Of a stretch of DNA of 64,000 bases, positions 23,366-35,809 are shown piece after piece. Source of the stretch: Toxorhynchites rutilus septentrionalis (Eukaryota > Arthropoda > Insecta > Diptera > Culicidae); the NCBI RefSeq assembly GCF_029784135.1, contig NC_073746.1, positions 304,307,455-304,371,454 of the forward strand, written 5' to 3'. Both the position numbers and the translations under genes were made by a program. Each line of letters opens with the position of its first letter. The stretch's first letter is position 1. Below the pieces are notes generated by a model. The model did not search any database. It worked only from the letters and a program-made list of their open reading frames with translations, and was not told where the DNA came from.

Positions 23366-24642
23366 ACGAACAAGCACAGGAGGATAGAGGTCTCTAAGTA
23401 TAAACCTAAGTTAATCCACCTAAGAAGAGATGTGACATTTCTTATTTAATGTAATTTAAACTTATTACCGGCAGGCATTTGCTGTTGTTTTAATTGTTGG
23501 CCGTGGACAAATGTCTATGCTTAAGAATTATTTCTTTCTAAGTATCCATTTCCCGAAAAAAACATTTACCAATACCTGCAAAGTACCAAAATGATGCGAA
23601 AAAACAATGGAATTGAGGATTGGGTGGTTATTATTCGGTCCGGCGAAAGAATATTCACACTAGCAATCTCATTAAAATCCTCGTTATACGTACTGATCAA
23701 TTCCTCCAGCTCCTTACACACGAAATTACATAAGGTTATTACGGACAAAAAATCATACAGATTTTCAATAATATTTACTGAATTAATTGATATTTGCAAA
23801 CATTCACAAATGAGAATGGAAAAACAAATGAAAAAACTTCCGTCTTCCGAAATAAATGAACCAAAACGCGCTGCAGAGGTTAGATGTGTTGGTATTAATT
23901 CATCAGAAAAAAATGTTCTTTATGGCCAACGTTCGATTTTTCGAACACTCAATTTTCCCGGTTGTTATTTTCCTGTATGAGGCTCAATCAAACGATTTTT
24001 GCCCCATATTGCAATGTATGTTCTTTTATAAAAGTAGTACATTAGAAAAGTTCACATAATTTTGTATTTTATTGGGTTTATTAGTTGAAATTAAAAACAC
24101 GTTCTAAGCATACTTGCTTTAAATCGAATTTTTTGCTCAATAAAGTTATACAAAACTGAGTGAACTTGATAGTAAGTGGTAGCTAAGTGGTAGCTTTTGG
24201 TGCAAAAACAAAAACATTACATTACATTAGACATGAAAAATTATCAAAGTTGCTATTCGAACGCTTGGCCTGAAATGGGTTGAAGGGTACAGGTTTTCGT
24301 CACAAAGTACAGATTGGTACAGATTTTTTCCATGTGTGAAATTTCTTACATTTGAACACAGCAACATTAAGGTACATCGACTTTTACACCGCAGTATCGC
24401 TTGGTGCTGCTGATAATAAAATCATTTACAATAATTGATCAGTTTCATAAGAACGAAATTCCTTACAAATGTAAATGTAGGTATTTGTAGTATATAAATG
24501 AGTATTTTTTCATGCTAATAAATTAGTTTCTTCTCTACAACGAATATTTTCGATGGTACAGATTTTTGGAAAGAACAGTACAGATGAGAAAATTTTTTAA
24601 CTCCTCTGATACAGATTAAAAGGTGGCAACACTGCTTGTATG

Positions 24643-24960
24643 TACTAAAATGCAGTGCGCTCGATCTGAAATTAGAGTATCCTGATCCTAACGGTTCCAG
24701 AAAACCTTGTACGACTGCTCCAAAACCCAAGAAGTTCCATCACATAACTATTTGACTAATCGTAATAATTAGTGATTGTGTATCGGCAATCCTCAGACCT
24801 TCGTCTTAACCGCTGATCTTCATTATAACATTTTATGAGAATTGTAGATCGTACTCGAAAAAAAATGTAACAGACAAAAATGATCACCAAAACTCCATTT
24901 TAGGTCGGATATTTTTGAAGCTCTCAGGGAATAAATAAACACATATTAGCTATGTTTTTG
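24643..24960. other. Intergenic, nothing recognised
   Basis: AT-rich spacer between the hAT-like element and a set of transposase fragments. No coding or repeat signal recognised. Confidence 0.3.
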
Positions 24961-24984
24961 CAAAGTTGGTTTATTCGACCTGCT

Positions 24985-25640
24985 CTCCTAGGCTAAATAT
25001 CCGCAACTTGGAATTAAAGCTGTGCAACACTTGCGCCTTTCTTTACGCACTTTCATCCACTGGTCGTTTTTTGAAGACCTCCCCTGTCCTCCTCAGCTTG
25101 CCTTTCTCAATCGCCCAGAATTTTTCTACTGGGCGAAGTTCTCTCGAACGTACGAACGTAATGTACGTCTCGTCGTCCATCACGATACATTTCGGCTACA
25201 CCAACCACTCGCGGTATAGCTTCCGGTTGGTTTGATGTATTCAGGTGGCGTTTGGAACAGGCCTCAGCCTTCATGACGCGCCATACTAAGTGATCCAGCA
25301 GATTAAGATCGGAGCTACCACAACCACTTCTTACTTAAAATCCCGATGTAGACCTCCTAGTTTACTTTTTCACCTTCTGGAATTAACATCGGGTACATTC
25401 CAAAGGTGACATCGTAAACTGTTTGGCATCGTAAGCCAACGATAACCCTCGTAATCCGAGCTGACCTCGAACGACCTGTGGTCACCTTCGCGGATAGTTT
25501 TTTTTTCTTTTCTCCGTTCAAGACTCTTCTCACGGTCCACCGGGACATTCCCATGACGATTGAAATGTATTTTTGCGACATTTGCGCACTGGACAAATCA
25601 CGAATACGACAAATCAACCTGTTCACGAATCAAAACGGTG
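24985..25640 (-). pseudogene. Internally deleted Tc1/mariner-group transposase
   Basis: On the minus strand a helix-turn-helix part reads NRLICRIRDLSSAQMSQKYI then IVMGMSRWTVRRVLNGEK. Further on come DLNLLDHLVWRVMKAEACSK (a Tc1-like C-terminal signature). A different frame reads VMDDETYITFV directly followed by LRPVEKFWAIEKGKLRRTGE, which are the first catalytic Asp region and the final Glu region of a D37E-type (mosquito ITmD37E-like) transposase with the middle deleted. The order and mixing of signatures suggest at least two overlapping relics. No intact enzyme and no clear terminal repeats. Confidence 0.65.
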
Positions 25641-25740
25641 CTTCATTACCGGTAGTAACGGTACGCAATATAAACCAAATTGGCACCCATGCTTGGGGAA
25701 AGCTTAATGGAAAACTTCATGTTTTGCGGAATTGTGAAGT

Positions 25741-27044
25741 ATAGTTCTATATTCAAACAAGAAAGTAGAAGGCTGAATATGCCAAACTAAATATTTTTGC
25801 GTAATATGTAGTCGAAAAACTGGACTGTATGTTGGGAACTGTTTCGAGAGATATCACATGGAAGTGAATTATAAAATACTAGCTGACGCTTGTTGTTCTG
25901 CCTTGAAAATTATTTGGTGAAAAATACGCGTTTGCCGTTTTCAAAATGGTCAGCTGAATTTATAATTGCTGGGTCCCATTCAAAAATTTGGAAATCAAAG
26001 ATACGCCAGACAACTTCATTGGAGCTGATGCATTATTCCGTCGAGGAGTATTCACATCGGTAATCTGAATTTGGAACACAACCATATTGCTTCATTTATT
26101 CACGGACTTGCAAATGTACTTTTGCTCTTCATGGAACTGCAGAGCTCAACATTGATATGAGCATTGTTGATATTTGTGAATGGTTGTCCGCCATTTTCAG
26201 TTTTTCTTCATTGATTTATTGTGTACAACACGTTTTCCCAAAGATTTCACCAACGACACGATCGCAAGCATTGGCGGATGTCTAATATGACTAATAAAAG
26301 CGATAAAAGTTTTAGATCAACACAGGGCCATGGACCATGTTTGTGTTGACAATATCGAACAGTACCTATATCCCGTCATTAGGAGAAGCAATTCTAAATT
26401 ATTAAAATTGGAATGAAAATTATTACTCGTTGCTGTTCAAATACTCAGAAGACATAGTCCTGGCCCTAACTTGACTATCTTCCTATAAATCTCGTTTCAT
26501 TTCTGCTTTATCCGTAATATACATAAAATCATTATCACAATTCACGTTCAAGATTTTTCCCACTTGGGTATTCTTTTTCACAGTACTCATATTAGAGCCT
26601 ATTTTTTCGGTAAGGCCTATTTTCGTGTATAATTTATGTTTTAAAAGCGTGTTCATTTCATCCGGAAATTCATTACCCTTTTCGCTTCAAAGAAATGGAA
26701 CATGAAGCTCAATGACGTCTATATCGAATTGGGTTTCAAGGTTATCACATTTGCACAACCCTGTTGGACTTGCGTCGAATGGATTATAGAATATAACCGA
26801 TCTCGATCGGATTTCAGAATACGGATGAGAAGTTGATCAATAGACAAATCTGTAATTATCGAGGAAACTCGCAATCTGTAATAACGTAAATAAATTTGTG
26901 CTGTTTGAAAAACAAACAACGGTTAAAGTATTTGAACTTCGTTTATACAAAAATACTTAAAAATAGATAATGAGTTACATACGATTCTGTTCATCCTGAA
27001 ACGATATGATTAAATTCGTTCTTCTAAAAAATTCAAAAAAATAT
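25741..27044. other. Intergenic; possible eroded Helitron-like end
   Basis: No gene seen. At about 25879 ACTAGCTGACG matches the reverse complement of the Helitron-like terminus (ACTAGCTGACCCGGCAAAC) only partially, so it may be a decayed minus-strand copy. The remainder is AT-rich and unassigned. Confidence 0.3.
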
Positions 27045-28755
27045 TCAATTCCCTAGTAGAAAACAACATTGTTCCACCCGAATGGAGACAGGTCAAAGTA
27101 ATAACAATTCGAAAGCCTGGCAAACTAGCGTCTGACCATAACTTATACTGTTCGATTGCTATACCTTCGTGCATTAGAAAATTGTTGGAGAAAATGATCC
27201 TTCGAAGAATCGATCAATGGATCGAGACAAATAATTAGCTATCAAGTACACAATTTGGTTTCCGCAAGAGCAAAGGAACAAACGATTGCTTAGCGTTGCT
27301 TTCCACAGATATACAACTGGCCTTTGCGCACAAGGAGCAACTGGCTTCAGTAGTCCTGGACATTAAGGGAGCTTTTGATTCGGTTTCCATAAAAATTCTG
27401 TCAGATAATCTGCACATATGTGGACTTCCTTGAATTTTGAATGTTTTCTTGTAAAATTTGTTGTCAGAAAAGCGAATGAACTTCACATTAGGGCAACTGA
27501 CAACTTTCAGAAATAGTTATATGGGTCTGCCCCAAACGCTCATGCCTAAGCCCTCTTCTTTATTGTTTTTATGTGAAAGATATTGGCAGTTGTTTGGAAG
27601 AACAATGCACGCTAGGACAGCTTGCAGATGACGGTGTGGTGTCTGTAAAGGGTTGACAAACCGAAAACTTGCAAAGACCATTGGAAAATTCCTTAGACAA
27701 CTTGTCTCCTTAAGCAAGGAATTTAAGGATTGAATTCTAGCCGCAAAAAAACGGAATTTGTAGTGTTTACTCGAAAGCGGTTCCCAGCCCAATTGCAACT
27801 TAAGCTTTTGGGCTAAAACATTATCCAATCATTGCCCTTCAAATACCTTGGGGTCTGGTTTGATTCAAAATGCACTTGGAATACATACCTACATTACGCA
27901 TTTAAAGCAAAAATGTCAAAAGAGCGTCGATCGGATTTCGGAGGTTCTGGCAGGAGTAACACCGCTACAGAATCGAGAACACACTTGTGATAGAAAACTT
28001 TGAAAAAAAATATTAAAAACATATACAATCTCGGTTTATGAAAATTTATCACCACTATATGTCATCAGATATTTGCCTTCCATCGTTTACTCCAGACCGT
28101 GCTCACTTCACCATCAACAGTTTCTCAATTGAATACGATTTGACGATGAAACAAGCAACTCTTGGTATTCCAGATCAGCTTCGTCCAGTTTTAATTTCCC
28201 AAATTTTTAATCGAAAGTACCAAAAAGTCAATTGCATGTAAAGATACTTCACTGACTCCGGTGTGTTCAATGTTTTCAATTCTTGCGCCTTCCATAAACT
28301 GCAGGAACCTTGTTCCGTTTATGTTCCTGAGCTGGCAGCAATCGATTCCGCATTGGGTATGATTTCCAACTAGCCTGCAGACAATTACTTTATTTTCTCG
28401 GAGAGTATCAGTTCGCTTGAGGCTCTCCAGTCGATGAGAATCATTAGGCACCCATCACCTCACAAAAGTGAGGCAGTAGATGAGTGCATTGATCGAAAGA
28501 TCATATAAGATAACCTTTGTATGGGTCCCATCTCATTGCTGAATTCCTCGTAATGACACCCTCGCAAAGGTGGGTGCCCAGGAAGGCGAATTGTTTGATA
28601 GACAGATTTCATACGATGAATTTTCCCAATTATTACGTCAGAGTTCCCTCTTGGCAAACCGATTGGGATATTGGAAGTCTTAGGCGGTGGTACCATTCAA
28701 TTATACCAAATGTTTCTTCGAGAGCGTGATTCAAAGGTTTGGACGTAAGTCGAGA
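27045..28755 (+). pseudogene. Old decayed I-clade LINE (RT and RNase H remnants)
   Basis: A much older relative of the LINE at 17394. In changing frames one reads PPEWRQVKVITIRKPGK, CIRKLLEKMIL, TQFGFRKSKGTNDCLALLS, LASVVLDIKGAFDSVS, GLPQTLMPKPSS-like remnants, LADDG, and later RNase H pieces (TFVWVPSHC and RWYHSIIPNVSSRA). It has many stops, frameshifts and internal deletions. It lacks ORF1, the endonuclease and the 3' end; at about 28755 it is cut and joined directly to a mariner fragment. No target duplication is identifiable. Confidence 0.88.
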
Positions 28756-29230
28756 ACAACAGTTTACCGGTGGTTTAGTGAATTTAAAATGGGCCGTACA
28801 AGCACCGCAAATGCACCGCGCTCTGGAAGGCCGAAAGAGGCTATGAATACAGAAATCGTAAAACAAGTGTATCGACTCGCTTTGAACGATCGTAGAGTGA
28901 AGTTAAGCGAGTTAGCTGAGGCCGTAGCCATTTCAAAAGAACTAGTGAGATACATTGTGCACGATATTTTGGACATGAAAAAGCTATCCGCGCGATGGGT
29001 GCCGCGTTCGCTGACCGTCGACCAAAAACAGCGGTGCGTTGATGATTCAAGAGTCGGTTTGGCGTTGTTGAAGCGTAATCGAGTGGACTTCTTTCGACGT
29101 TTTGTGACAATGGATGAAACGTAAATCTATTACCACATTCCTGAGTCCAATAGAGAGTGATTTCTTCTACACTTATTTTCAAAACAAAGAGTTATAGAGG
29201 CACACGTCGAATAAACATTTTGTCACGCTC
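28756..29230 (+). pseudogene. Mariner transposase, truncated and internally deleted
   Basis: The frame covers TTVYRWFSEFKMGRTSTA, RSGRPKEA, LSELAEAVAISKELVRYIVH, KLSARWVPRSLTVDQKQR, and ends at FRRFVTMDET, which includes the first catalytic Asp. The next codon is a stop where mariners have Trp; the sequence then continues as HIPESNRE and jumps to a C-terminal-like FFYTYFQNKEL, so the rest of the catalytic domain is deleted. The N-terminus is also missing: the LINE joins in just before TTVYRW. It is distinct from the mariners at 3.6, 4.9, 14 and 45 kb. Confidence 0.85.
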
Positions 29231-29492
29231 TATTTTCTTTCTTCACAAATCAAATGATGTTTATGATAATTATTGTGTATACTGATTGAATGTAATATCA
29301 CTAGTAATTACTACTAGAACTGTTTACACATCATTTGCATGCGGATACTAAATAAAGGTTCTAATAAAATTAATTTTGTGACGGCTTCGAACAATAAAAC
29401 TGAAATGGGATTTCGGATTCGAGTTGAGGTAAAGGCGGAAACTATCTCCTGATAGAAGTCTGTCTGAAATATAACATCCCCAATCCAGATAT
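29231..29492. other. Spacer downstream of Gr-B
   Basis: AT-rich; the 3' UTR of the minus-strand receptor gene is expected at its right side. Nothing else seen. Confidence 0.3.
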
Positions 29493-30878
29493 TTATTCAG
29501 TCAGCTGAAATTGCACCATTATTATGAGATAGCTAGTGATGCTGGCAACCATCTGGCAATAGCGAAAAAAAAAATTTGTTAAAGAACTCATGATCACTAA
29601 TTTACCTACATATAACCTACCGAATACATCAGTGTGAAGTCTACCTTGAACATTCCAAAACTTTCTATGCTGTACGTTTGGTGCAGTAACTCGATGGAGA
29701 ACATTTCAATCTGAAAATAAAATCCGACAAAGAAAAATATTTTACCAATATCCTGAGACGCAAACTCAACTTACGGTCTTCTCTACCCTTTCTTCAATGT
29801 CTGCTTTGAAGAACCTATTCAACAGCAGTCCCGTTTTCTCGGCTCGATTAGTCAGCAGAGTCGATCCAGAAACTATGTAGAAAAATTGGAATGCCTGAAA
29901 GACGGCCAAACCTAGTGAATGTCCGAATTGGATCAAAGAAGGTGCTTCGTTATTTCGGATGCTCTTCACAACCGAAGTGTATGAGTAGAAAACCTATTTT
30001 TTGTAAAAACAAATTTAATGTCTGAATATCTTCGCACCATCGCCTCCGAAACAAACCCCATAAATCGTCAACACGAAAGACCACACGATGATCAGCAGCA
30101 ACGAGCAGTCGAAGAGTTTAACAAATTTTTTGATAAACGTTGTAACATCACGATGAAGATAGCTCAACCGTTCCAATTCGGTAGCTGTTTGAGAGCAAAT
30201 CCTTTTCTTCTCCGTCTGATGTCGCATCCAATATTCAGGGTTTCTGTCGAAGTTACACAACTGCTGGACCGCTCTATCGACTTGTAGGTTGATCAATCGG
30301 TACAGATGGGCTACAAAATAACAGACAGCCACAAATCCATCCGTAAATACCGCCGTTGACCACATAAAGATGAACATCAAGCTTAAAAGATTCCCGATTA
30401 ATCCACCTGAGCTATAGTTATAATAAGCCCAGATGGAAAAACACATTAGAAGAAAATCCACAAATACCAACTTCCTTAGAAAGCTCTTCATCAGCTTATG
30501 ATCTATCTGTGCTGCATTTCTTTTCAAAATTTGCTCAACAAGAAAGACCAACACATTAAGCAGATTTTTGGTATGTTCACGATGAACGATTGCTGTGAAG
30601 ATTGTGGCCATGAAAAAACTGTAATTCAACAGGAACTGGATCCACATAAACACACTATTTACTAGCGATACGTGGATGGTGGTTCTGACGATATAGATGT
30701 AGATGCAAGACATTCCACAGGAGTAGAGCACCATGATTGTTATCGAATAGCATAAGGACAGACGACAGCATTTGAATTGGTGGGTCCTACGATCATAACG
30801 CAGTGGAAAAAATCCGTACATTTTAAGTAAAATATAGCTCGTTTGAAATAATATAACAAACAACTTCTTCGAATTCAT
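29493..30878 (-). CDS. Gustatory receptor Gr-B, intact, 396 aa
   Basis: Minus strand, four exons in phase 0: 30878-30057, 29993-29775, 29710-29621 and 29552-29493 (274+73+30+19 aa). The product is an insect gustatory receptor, a chemosensory membrane channel subunit. The exon 1 end LTIYG joins to VFYSYTSVVKSIR; NPEYWMRH is the conserved loop motif. Exon 2 carries NRAEKTGLLLNRFFKADIEERVEKT without the intron that paralogues have before AEKTG. Exon 3 reads IEMFSIELLHQTYSIESFGM then DFTLMYS, and exon 4 TSYLIIMVQF, close to the TYhhhhhQF signature. Total length equals Gr-A although the lost intron differs: Gr-A lost intron 1, Gr-B lost intron 2. The donor GTTTGT of exon 1 is weak, chosen because it aligns with the other genes and keeps phase. 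Confidence 0.88.
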
Positions 30879-32077
30879 GACGTAATACTGTCGTCCCCTT
30901 GCTTCGGTTGATGGCTGAGTTCAGATGTGAGCAAGCAATTTCATCACACGTTAGAAAGCGAATAACTTATTAATTTACAAATGGCCAATAATAATAAATA
31001 CTCAAACGAGTACACATGGAGTTTGTTATCGGTGTGACATGGCGGGAATTTGTAAAGAGCGAGTCGGTACAGGCAAGACCAGTACATTCAACTGCAATGT
31101 TATTGCAGACCCTATATGTAAGCAAGAAAACAACCTGTATAATACACATTTTCCTATGGTTTCCGAACGGCACTCTAAGAATAAACAGATGCAATTCTAA
31201 ATAGAAAAAAGTTGATGGATCTGAGCCTAGGGGCACGGATGGGATCTTGACATAGGACTGTGATTGTGTGTAGTCATTGCATTTAAATTGAGTTTTTTAT
31301 TGTTCAAAATCTATTTCTTGTATAAATTTGTATCCTTTAACGGGTTGGATGAGATAATGCGGTAGAATCTGGAACCATATTCTGTTTAAAAATGTACACA
31401 AAAATACCATTAAAGCCAGTACTATCTTTTTCTTCTGTTTATTCAATTCAAGAATACAAAGAGTCATCATTTATCATTTTTAAACACAAGTCTAAATAGT
31501 TAAGATCCACATAAATATAAGCCTAAGTCAAATCAATCTATGACTACAGAAATAAATTATATATAAAAATAGCATTTTCGCTTCCGTCACCACCTTGTCC
31601 GGAACATTGTTTGTAATAACTTTATAGCCCGGTGATGTATATTGAGTATTCTATGACCATACGTGTTCTCTTAGGAAATTCGTGTGGCTGCTGTAGTGAA
31701 TTGACCTCATTGGGTGCTATTTTCTGCTTATGTATAAGAAAGGTAAAGGAGAATGGGCAAGGGCATTCAGCTATAGTTACAATGGTAAGCCAACTGTCAT
31801 TATGTATCCAGCAGTCTATAGTTTTCGGATTTGAGATAGTAACACTACCAAAAACCAAAGAGCACTACCAAAAACGCCAGAGCAGCATTGATATCATTAC
31901 TAGTCCTACAGTTGAACAAATAGAACATGCGAATCTGAGTGGTGTAAATCGGTGGTATACGGGGCTCGAGGCTTTTTATACAGGTACAAGATTTAGAGTT
32001 GGTAACACTTTTTGATAAGTGAATCATGTCGACAGCTGTCATTCGTTTTGTGATTAGTTCAATTTTCCATTTGCATC
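30879..32077. other. Intergenic, no gene seen
   Basis: Upstream region of Gr-B (promoter side) and further AT-rich DNA. Open frames at 30970-31236 and 31632-32015 lack recognisable features. The 130 bp before 32078 may be the left end of the mobile element whose transposase start follows. Confidence 0.35.
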
Positions 32078-32212
32078 ATGAATTGGCTGACACCTAAACA
32101 ATACCTGCAAATTGTGCAGATTTATCACGAAAACTATAGTTTAGTTCGAGAAACTACTTGCGCTCTCCGTACATTTTACGATCGACATAATCGCCCATCA
32201 GAGCGATTTCAA
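32078..32212 (+). pseudogene. Transposase N-terminus fragment (DUF4817-type HTH)
   Basis: About 45 codons: MNWLTPKQYLQIVQIYHEN, then VRETTCALRTFYDRHNRPSE. This is the start of a transposase-like family common in insects, with an N-terminal helix-turn-helix of the DUF4817 type. Nothing of the following domain is found; the sequence continues as AT-rich DNA with ATCGTATA motifs. The frame is open, but the fragment is far too short to act. Confidence 0.7.
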
Positions 32213-34184
32213 GTAAGCATTAAATCGTATGAATTGCATATTTTAAGTCGTATATAAAGTGGAATCGAATCACTATTATATAAAACGTTTATAAAAGTCT
32301 ACATCGTATATATCTTAAATCGTATAAAATGCAGAAAACACAATAAATTGTATATACGCGTGACAATTGTCGTATTAGCAGCCTGAATAAGTCGTATATT
32401 AATGAGAACAAGGATTTTGCCATGGGCCTGATCACGAACGTCACTTCACGGTGAAAACGAAATGCAGGTCATATAAACTTGCATGCCTCCACTTTTGCAT
32501 GTATATGTCAGTTAGGCGCATCATATACTACCAAAAATATGGGATTTATGATGCTGTATGTACGCTAGTTATACGATTCAATGGTTGCTGGGTTGATTCG
32601 AGTACGTTTTCTTAAAAAAATCATGAACAAAACATAATGACTCTATTTCTGCAAAAAAAAATCAATTTGGATTTTCTCAGAGTCAGACGAGAGGTATCAG
32701 TTTCATTTTTTTATGTGAATTTACTAAACTTTAATGTTATGCACAATTGAATAATGAAAAGCCTGTCATTCTTTGGGGAATAGACTTTACTTTAACATCA
32801 CTTACAGGTATCGATACAGTTTATAATTTATAATACTAAGCATTTGAAAAAAATTGACTGTCAAAACCATCGATAAAATATTTGCGTTAGCAAATTCCGG
32901 AAAAAAATAAGCATCGTGAATTTTTCAGTTTTTATAGTTGTTTTATTTATTTTGATTGCTGTTTTCATGTTAAGTGCTAGAAAATATTAGAATCTAATAT
33001 AAATGGATGAACAAATGCCATTTTATCCAGAAATCATTAATATTTTTTAAGTGTTTAAGTAGTGTTCGTAGTTTTTAAGATTCGACGCATGATTCATATT
33101 CCGAACACTTCATTATAAAATGTAAATTTGCTGAACATCAACGTTATAAATAATTGTATAAAGAAAACCTTGACATTCATTGGGGTGTAGGCTTAATTTT
33201 AACATCCTATACAGGTATCGACACAGCCTATAATTTATAAAACAAAGCATTTGCAAAAAAGGGACTGTCAAAACTAGTAATGAAATGTTTTCGCTAGCAA
33301 ATTCCACAAAACACAAGCATCGTTTTTCAGTTTTTGTAATTGTTTTCACTATTTCGTTTGCTGTTTTCTTGTTAAGTGCTAGAAAAATCTACTATAAATG
33401 GGTGAACAAATGATCTTCTATGCAGAAATCTTCATTGAACAGCAAAGCTCAAGTGTTCGGAATTTTAGACGAAACGATAGCCAGAGATTGAGATAAAATG
33501 GTAAAAAAATATATTTATAATTTTAACACAATTCATCTGTGTTTTAATTCAATTTGATGTTTTTGCTTGTAAAAACCGATTTTTATTTCTTAATGAAATT
33601 AATATTCCAAGTGAATTTGAACAAGTACTATCAACTTCAAAATTATGGCCGAAACAACCTGCAATAGAATAAAAAAGACTAATTATTTAGTGTGGACAAG
33701 CTACTGAAGACTCAAATATTCGTAACTTGATAAAAAAAAATTTAAAAAAAAACATAAAACATGACTTGAAAACACTTTTCAGTCAATGAGCAGCATACAT
33801 TAGACATAAAGAGCTAGAACGAAAATTCTGGCATATTACAACTGAGATCCAACTATGCGATGTCCAACTATGAAATACCCAATACTTATGGCAAGATCTT
33901 TCCAACTAGCAATTTCGAACTCTGGCTATTTCGTGACATTCACTGCACTGCCAAGGGCAATCGTTCATATCCGAATGTGACACAAGAGACACCCTGGTCA
34001 ATAACAAAGAATATTGTTCTGTATTGAAATGGTTCAACCGAAGTAAATTAATCATGCCTTTCTCTTTTTAGATACAAACTTCACTTCACACATAATATTT
34101 TGTGTTGAATCAGAGCTTCGAATTTCTGAAACCTTAAACGAGAGACTCGTTGATCCAAATTGATTGATTTATTTTATTCTATTA
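32213..34184. repeat. AT-rich DNA with two related repeat units
   Basis: Two units, about 32700-33010 and 33105-33420, share TTTACTAAACTTTAATGTTAT-like starts, TTGACATTCATTGGGG, GCTTAATTTTAACATC, CAGGTATCGACACAG and TTATAATTTATAA. They lie in tandem with about 400-bp spacing; a partial third copy is at about 11137-11250. No coding signal. Short runs of ATCGTATA at 32220-32400 are low-complexity. The rest (33480-34184) is unassigned. Confidence 0.6.
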
Positions 34185-34718
34185 GAATCCCCGCACACTG
34201 CAGACTTTTCTCCAGCCGATAGTTTGGTCAGGTTGGGTTGATAGTGCGCACCTCGAGCCAACCAAAAAGTCGAGTTGGTAAAGAGTGCGCACACTAGTCA
34301 ACTATCGGTCGAATATTCTCGAAAGACTGTATTCAATTTATGTTTGACAACGGCGAAGAGAGCGGTGAAGGAAAATGAAAAAGAGATTCAGAGAGCATTG
34401 GGTGCATCCCATTCTCAGTGATTCGCACAGCACGTATGTCGGATGCCAAGATTGAGAGCGAATGGAGAGCGAATTGAACTATCAACCGATGAACAATCGT
34501 CGTGTGTGTGTGTGTAGATCGATGCTAGCCAATACTGATTAAACGGACGGCCGATAGTTGACCGACAGAATAGTTTAAATACAATTGGGAAGCCTATCAA
34601 ACTTTTTTATCGGCCGGTACAGAATCGGTGTAGTGTGCGCATATACATATCGCTCCATACTGATTAAGTCGTCCGACCGATCTATCGACCGACAAAAGTC
34701 TGCAGACTGCGGGGGCTC
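34185..34718. mobile_element. MITE, PIF/Harbinger-like, 534 bp
   Basis: The left end GAATCCCCGCACACTGCAGA matches the reverse complement of the right end GAGCCCCCGCAGTCTGCAGA, and similarity continues inward (ACTTTT, then CGATAG) for about 35 bp. Both ends are flanked by TTA (34182-34184 and 34719-34721). A 3-bp TTA target site is usual for PIF/Harbinger elements. The interior has further internal repeats of CCGATAGTT and CGCACACTA-like sequence, and no coding capacity. Confidence 0.75.
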
Positions 34719-34778
34719 TTATAGAAACTATTATATTGGAAGTTCTGTTGATTGGCAAGTAATTGACAAAATCATGTT

Positions 34779-35018
34779 TGTGAAGCATTCATATATTTAC
34801 TGTACAGGTTCCTCAATGTAGTCGGTATAAACCTACAGTGAAATCACCCGACACAGGGAATAAATATTGAGTATGACTTACCGGCTCGACAGTTGTCTGT
34901 TGTGAGAGGAAATGATGCCAATGCATGGCTAACTAGTGTTGCCAGTATATAATATCAACATCACTGTTATACTGTCAACTGCGAGGGATAGGACGTTGTG
35001 TCTTTCACGCACCTCACA
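34779..35018 (-). repeat. LTR (3' LTR in element orientation)
   Basis: 240 bp, TGTGAAGCATTCAT to CGCACCTCACA on the plus strand. Nearly identical to 36969-37209: one base shorter near 34919 and one G/T change near 34937. Confidence 0.88.
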
Positions 35019-35809
35019 TCTTCCTTCTCCCTTATTCTTTTTATGTTATTTTACTTTTTTGTGTCATGATTTGTCATTTCCATTTATTTTAATTTCTTCA
35101 ATCAACGCTATAGAATACTTGAAATAGTGTGAACGGATTAAAAAAATGTAAAGCTGCGTGCATTTTGTCTGATTACAATCCCAACGGTCTATACTGATCT
35201 GCATACTCTATCTATTCTTACCATTTGCGTAACACTTGTAGAACGGTTTATAATTCAGAAAGGTGTTTTGTAACTAGCATGATTTTTTAAAGAAACGAAA
35301 AATGGCGGCAAATTCTCTGGGTGATATCCATAAATGCAGTTCGATAATGCTGACATAATATGTTTACATCCAAATTGGATGTCTACTTGCGGGAATGGAC
35401 TGCCTTGTTTTGTATACTTTGGCTAGTGCCTATATATACCAGAGAAAGCAATCATGTGGCATTCTCGAATTTATGTGAAAGAGAAGAAAGGATTTTGTAG
35501 AATTTCATTCTCACACAGTTCATCTCTCGTATCTCGCTCTCGCATGTGAAAATGCGAAAATGGCATACCCTAGCAATAACAAAACAAACAACCCCCGCTC
35601 GACAAACCGTAATCCTCTTCCTATTGAAGTAATGATGTTGCTTCACTTGTATATATAATCATGGGCTAGATCTAAGTAAGTACTGCACGCACTCAATAGA
35701 TATAAGCAAGTACTGTACGCACTCAATAACACGCAACTGTCAAAATTGTTCATTGCTTGTGTTTTTTTATTCTTTTCTTGTTCCTGTATCATCTAAATTT
35801 CCACAAAGT

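Larger units (their letters stand above)
17056..24634. mobile_element. hAT-like DNA transposon with nested LINE
   Basis: The left end CAGAGTTGCCAC and right end (reverse complement CAGTGTTGCCAC) form imperfect terminal inverted repeats. They are flanked by the identical 8-bp duplication CTTGTATG at 17048-17055 and 24635-24642. TIRs beginning CAGNG with an 8-bp target site are typical of the hAT superfamily. Subterminal copies of GTACAGATTTTT-like sequence lie near both ends (about 17070-17105 and 24290-24620), also usual for hAT. After removal of the LINE at 17394-23365, about 1.6 kb remains. Its frames (for example 23591-23980) show no transposase features I recognise, so it is probably non-autonomous. 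Confidence 0.85.
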
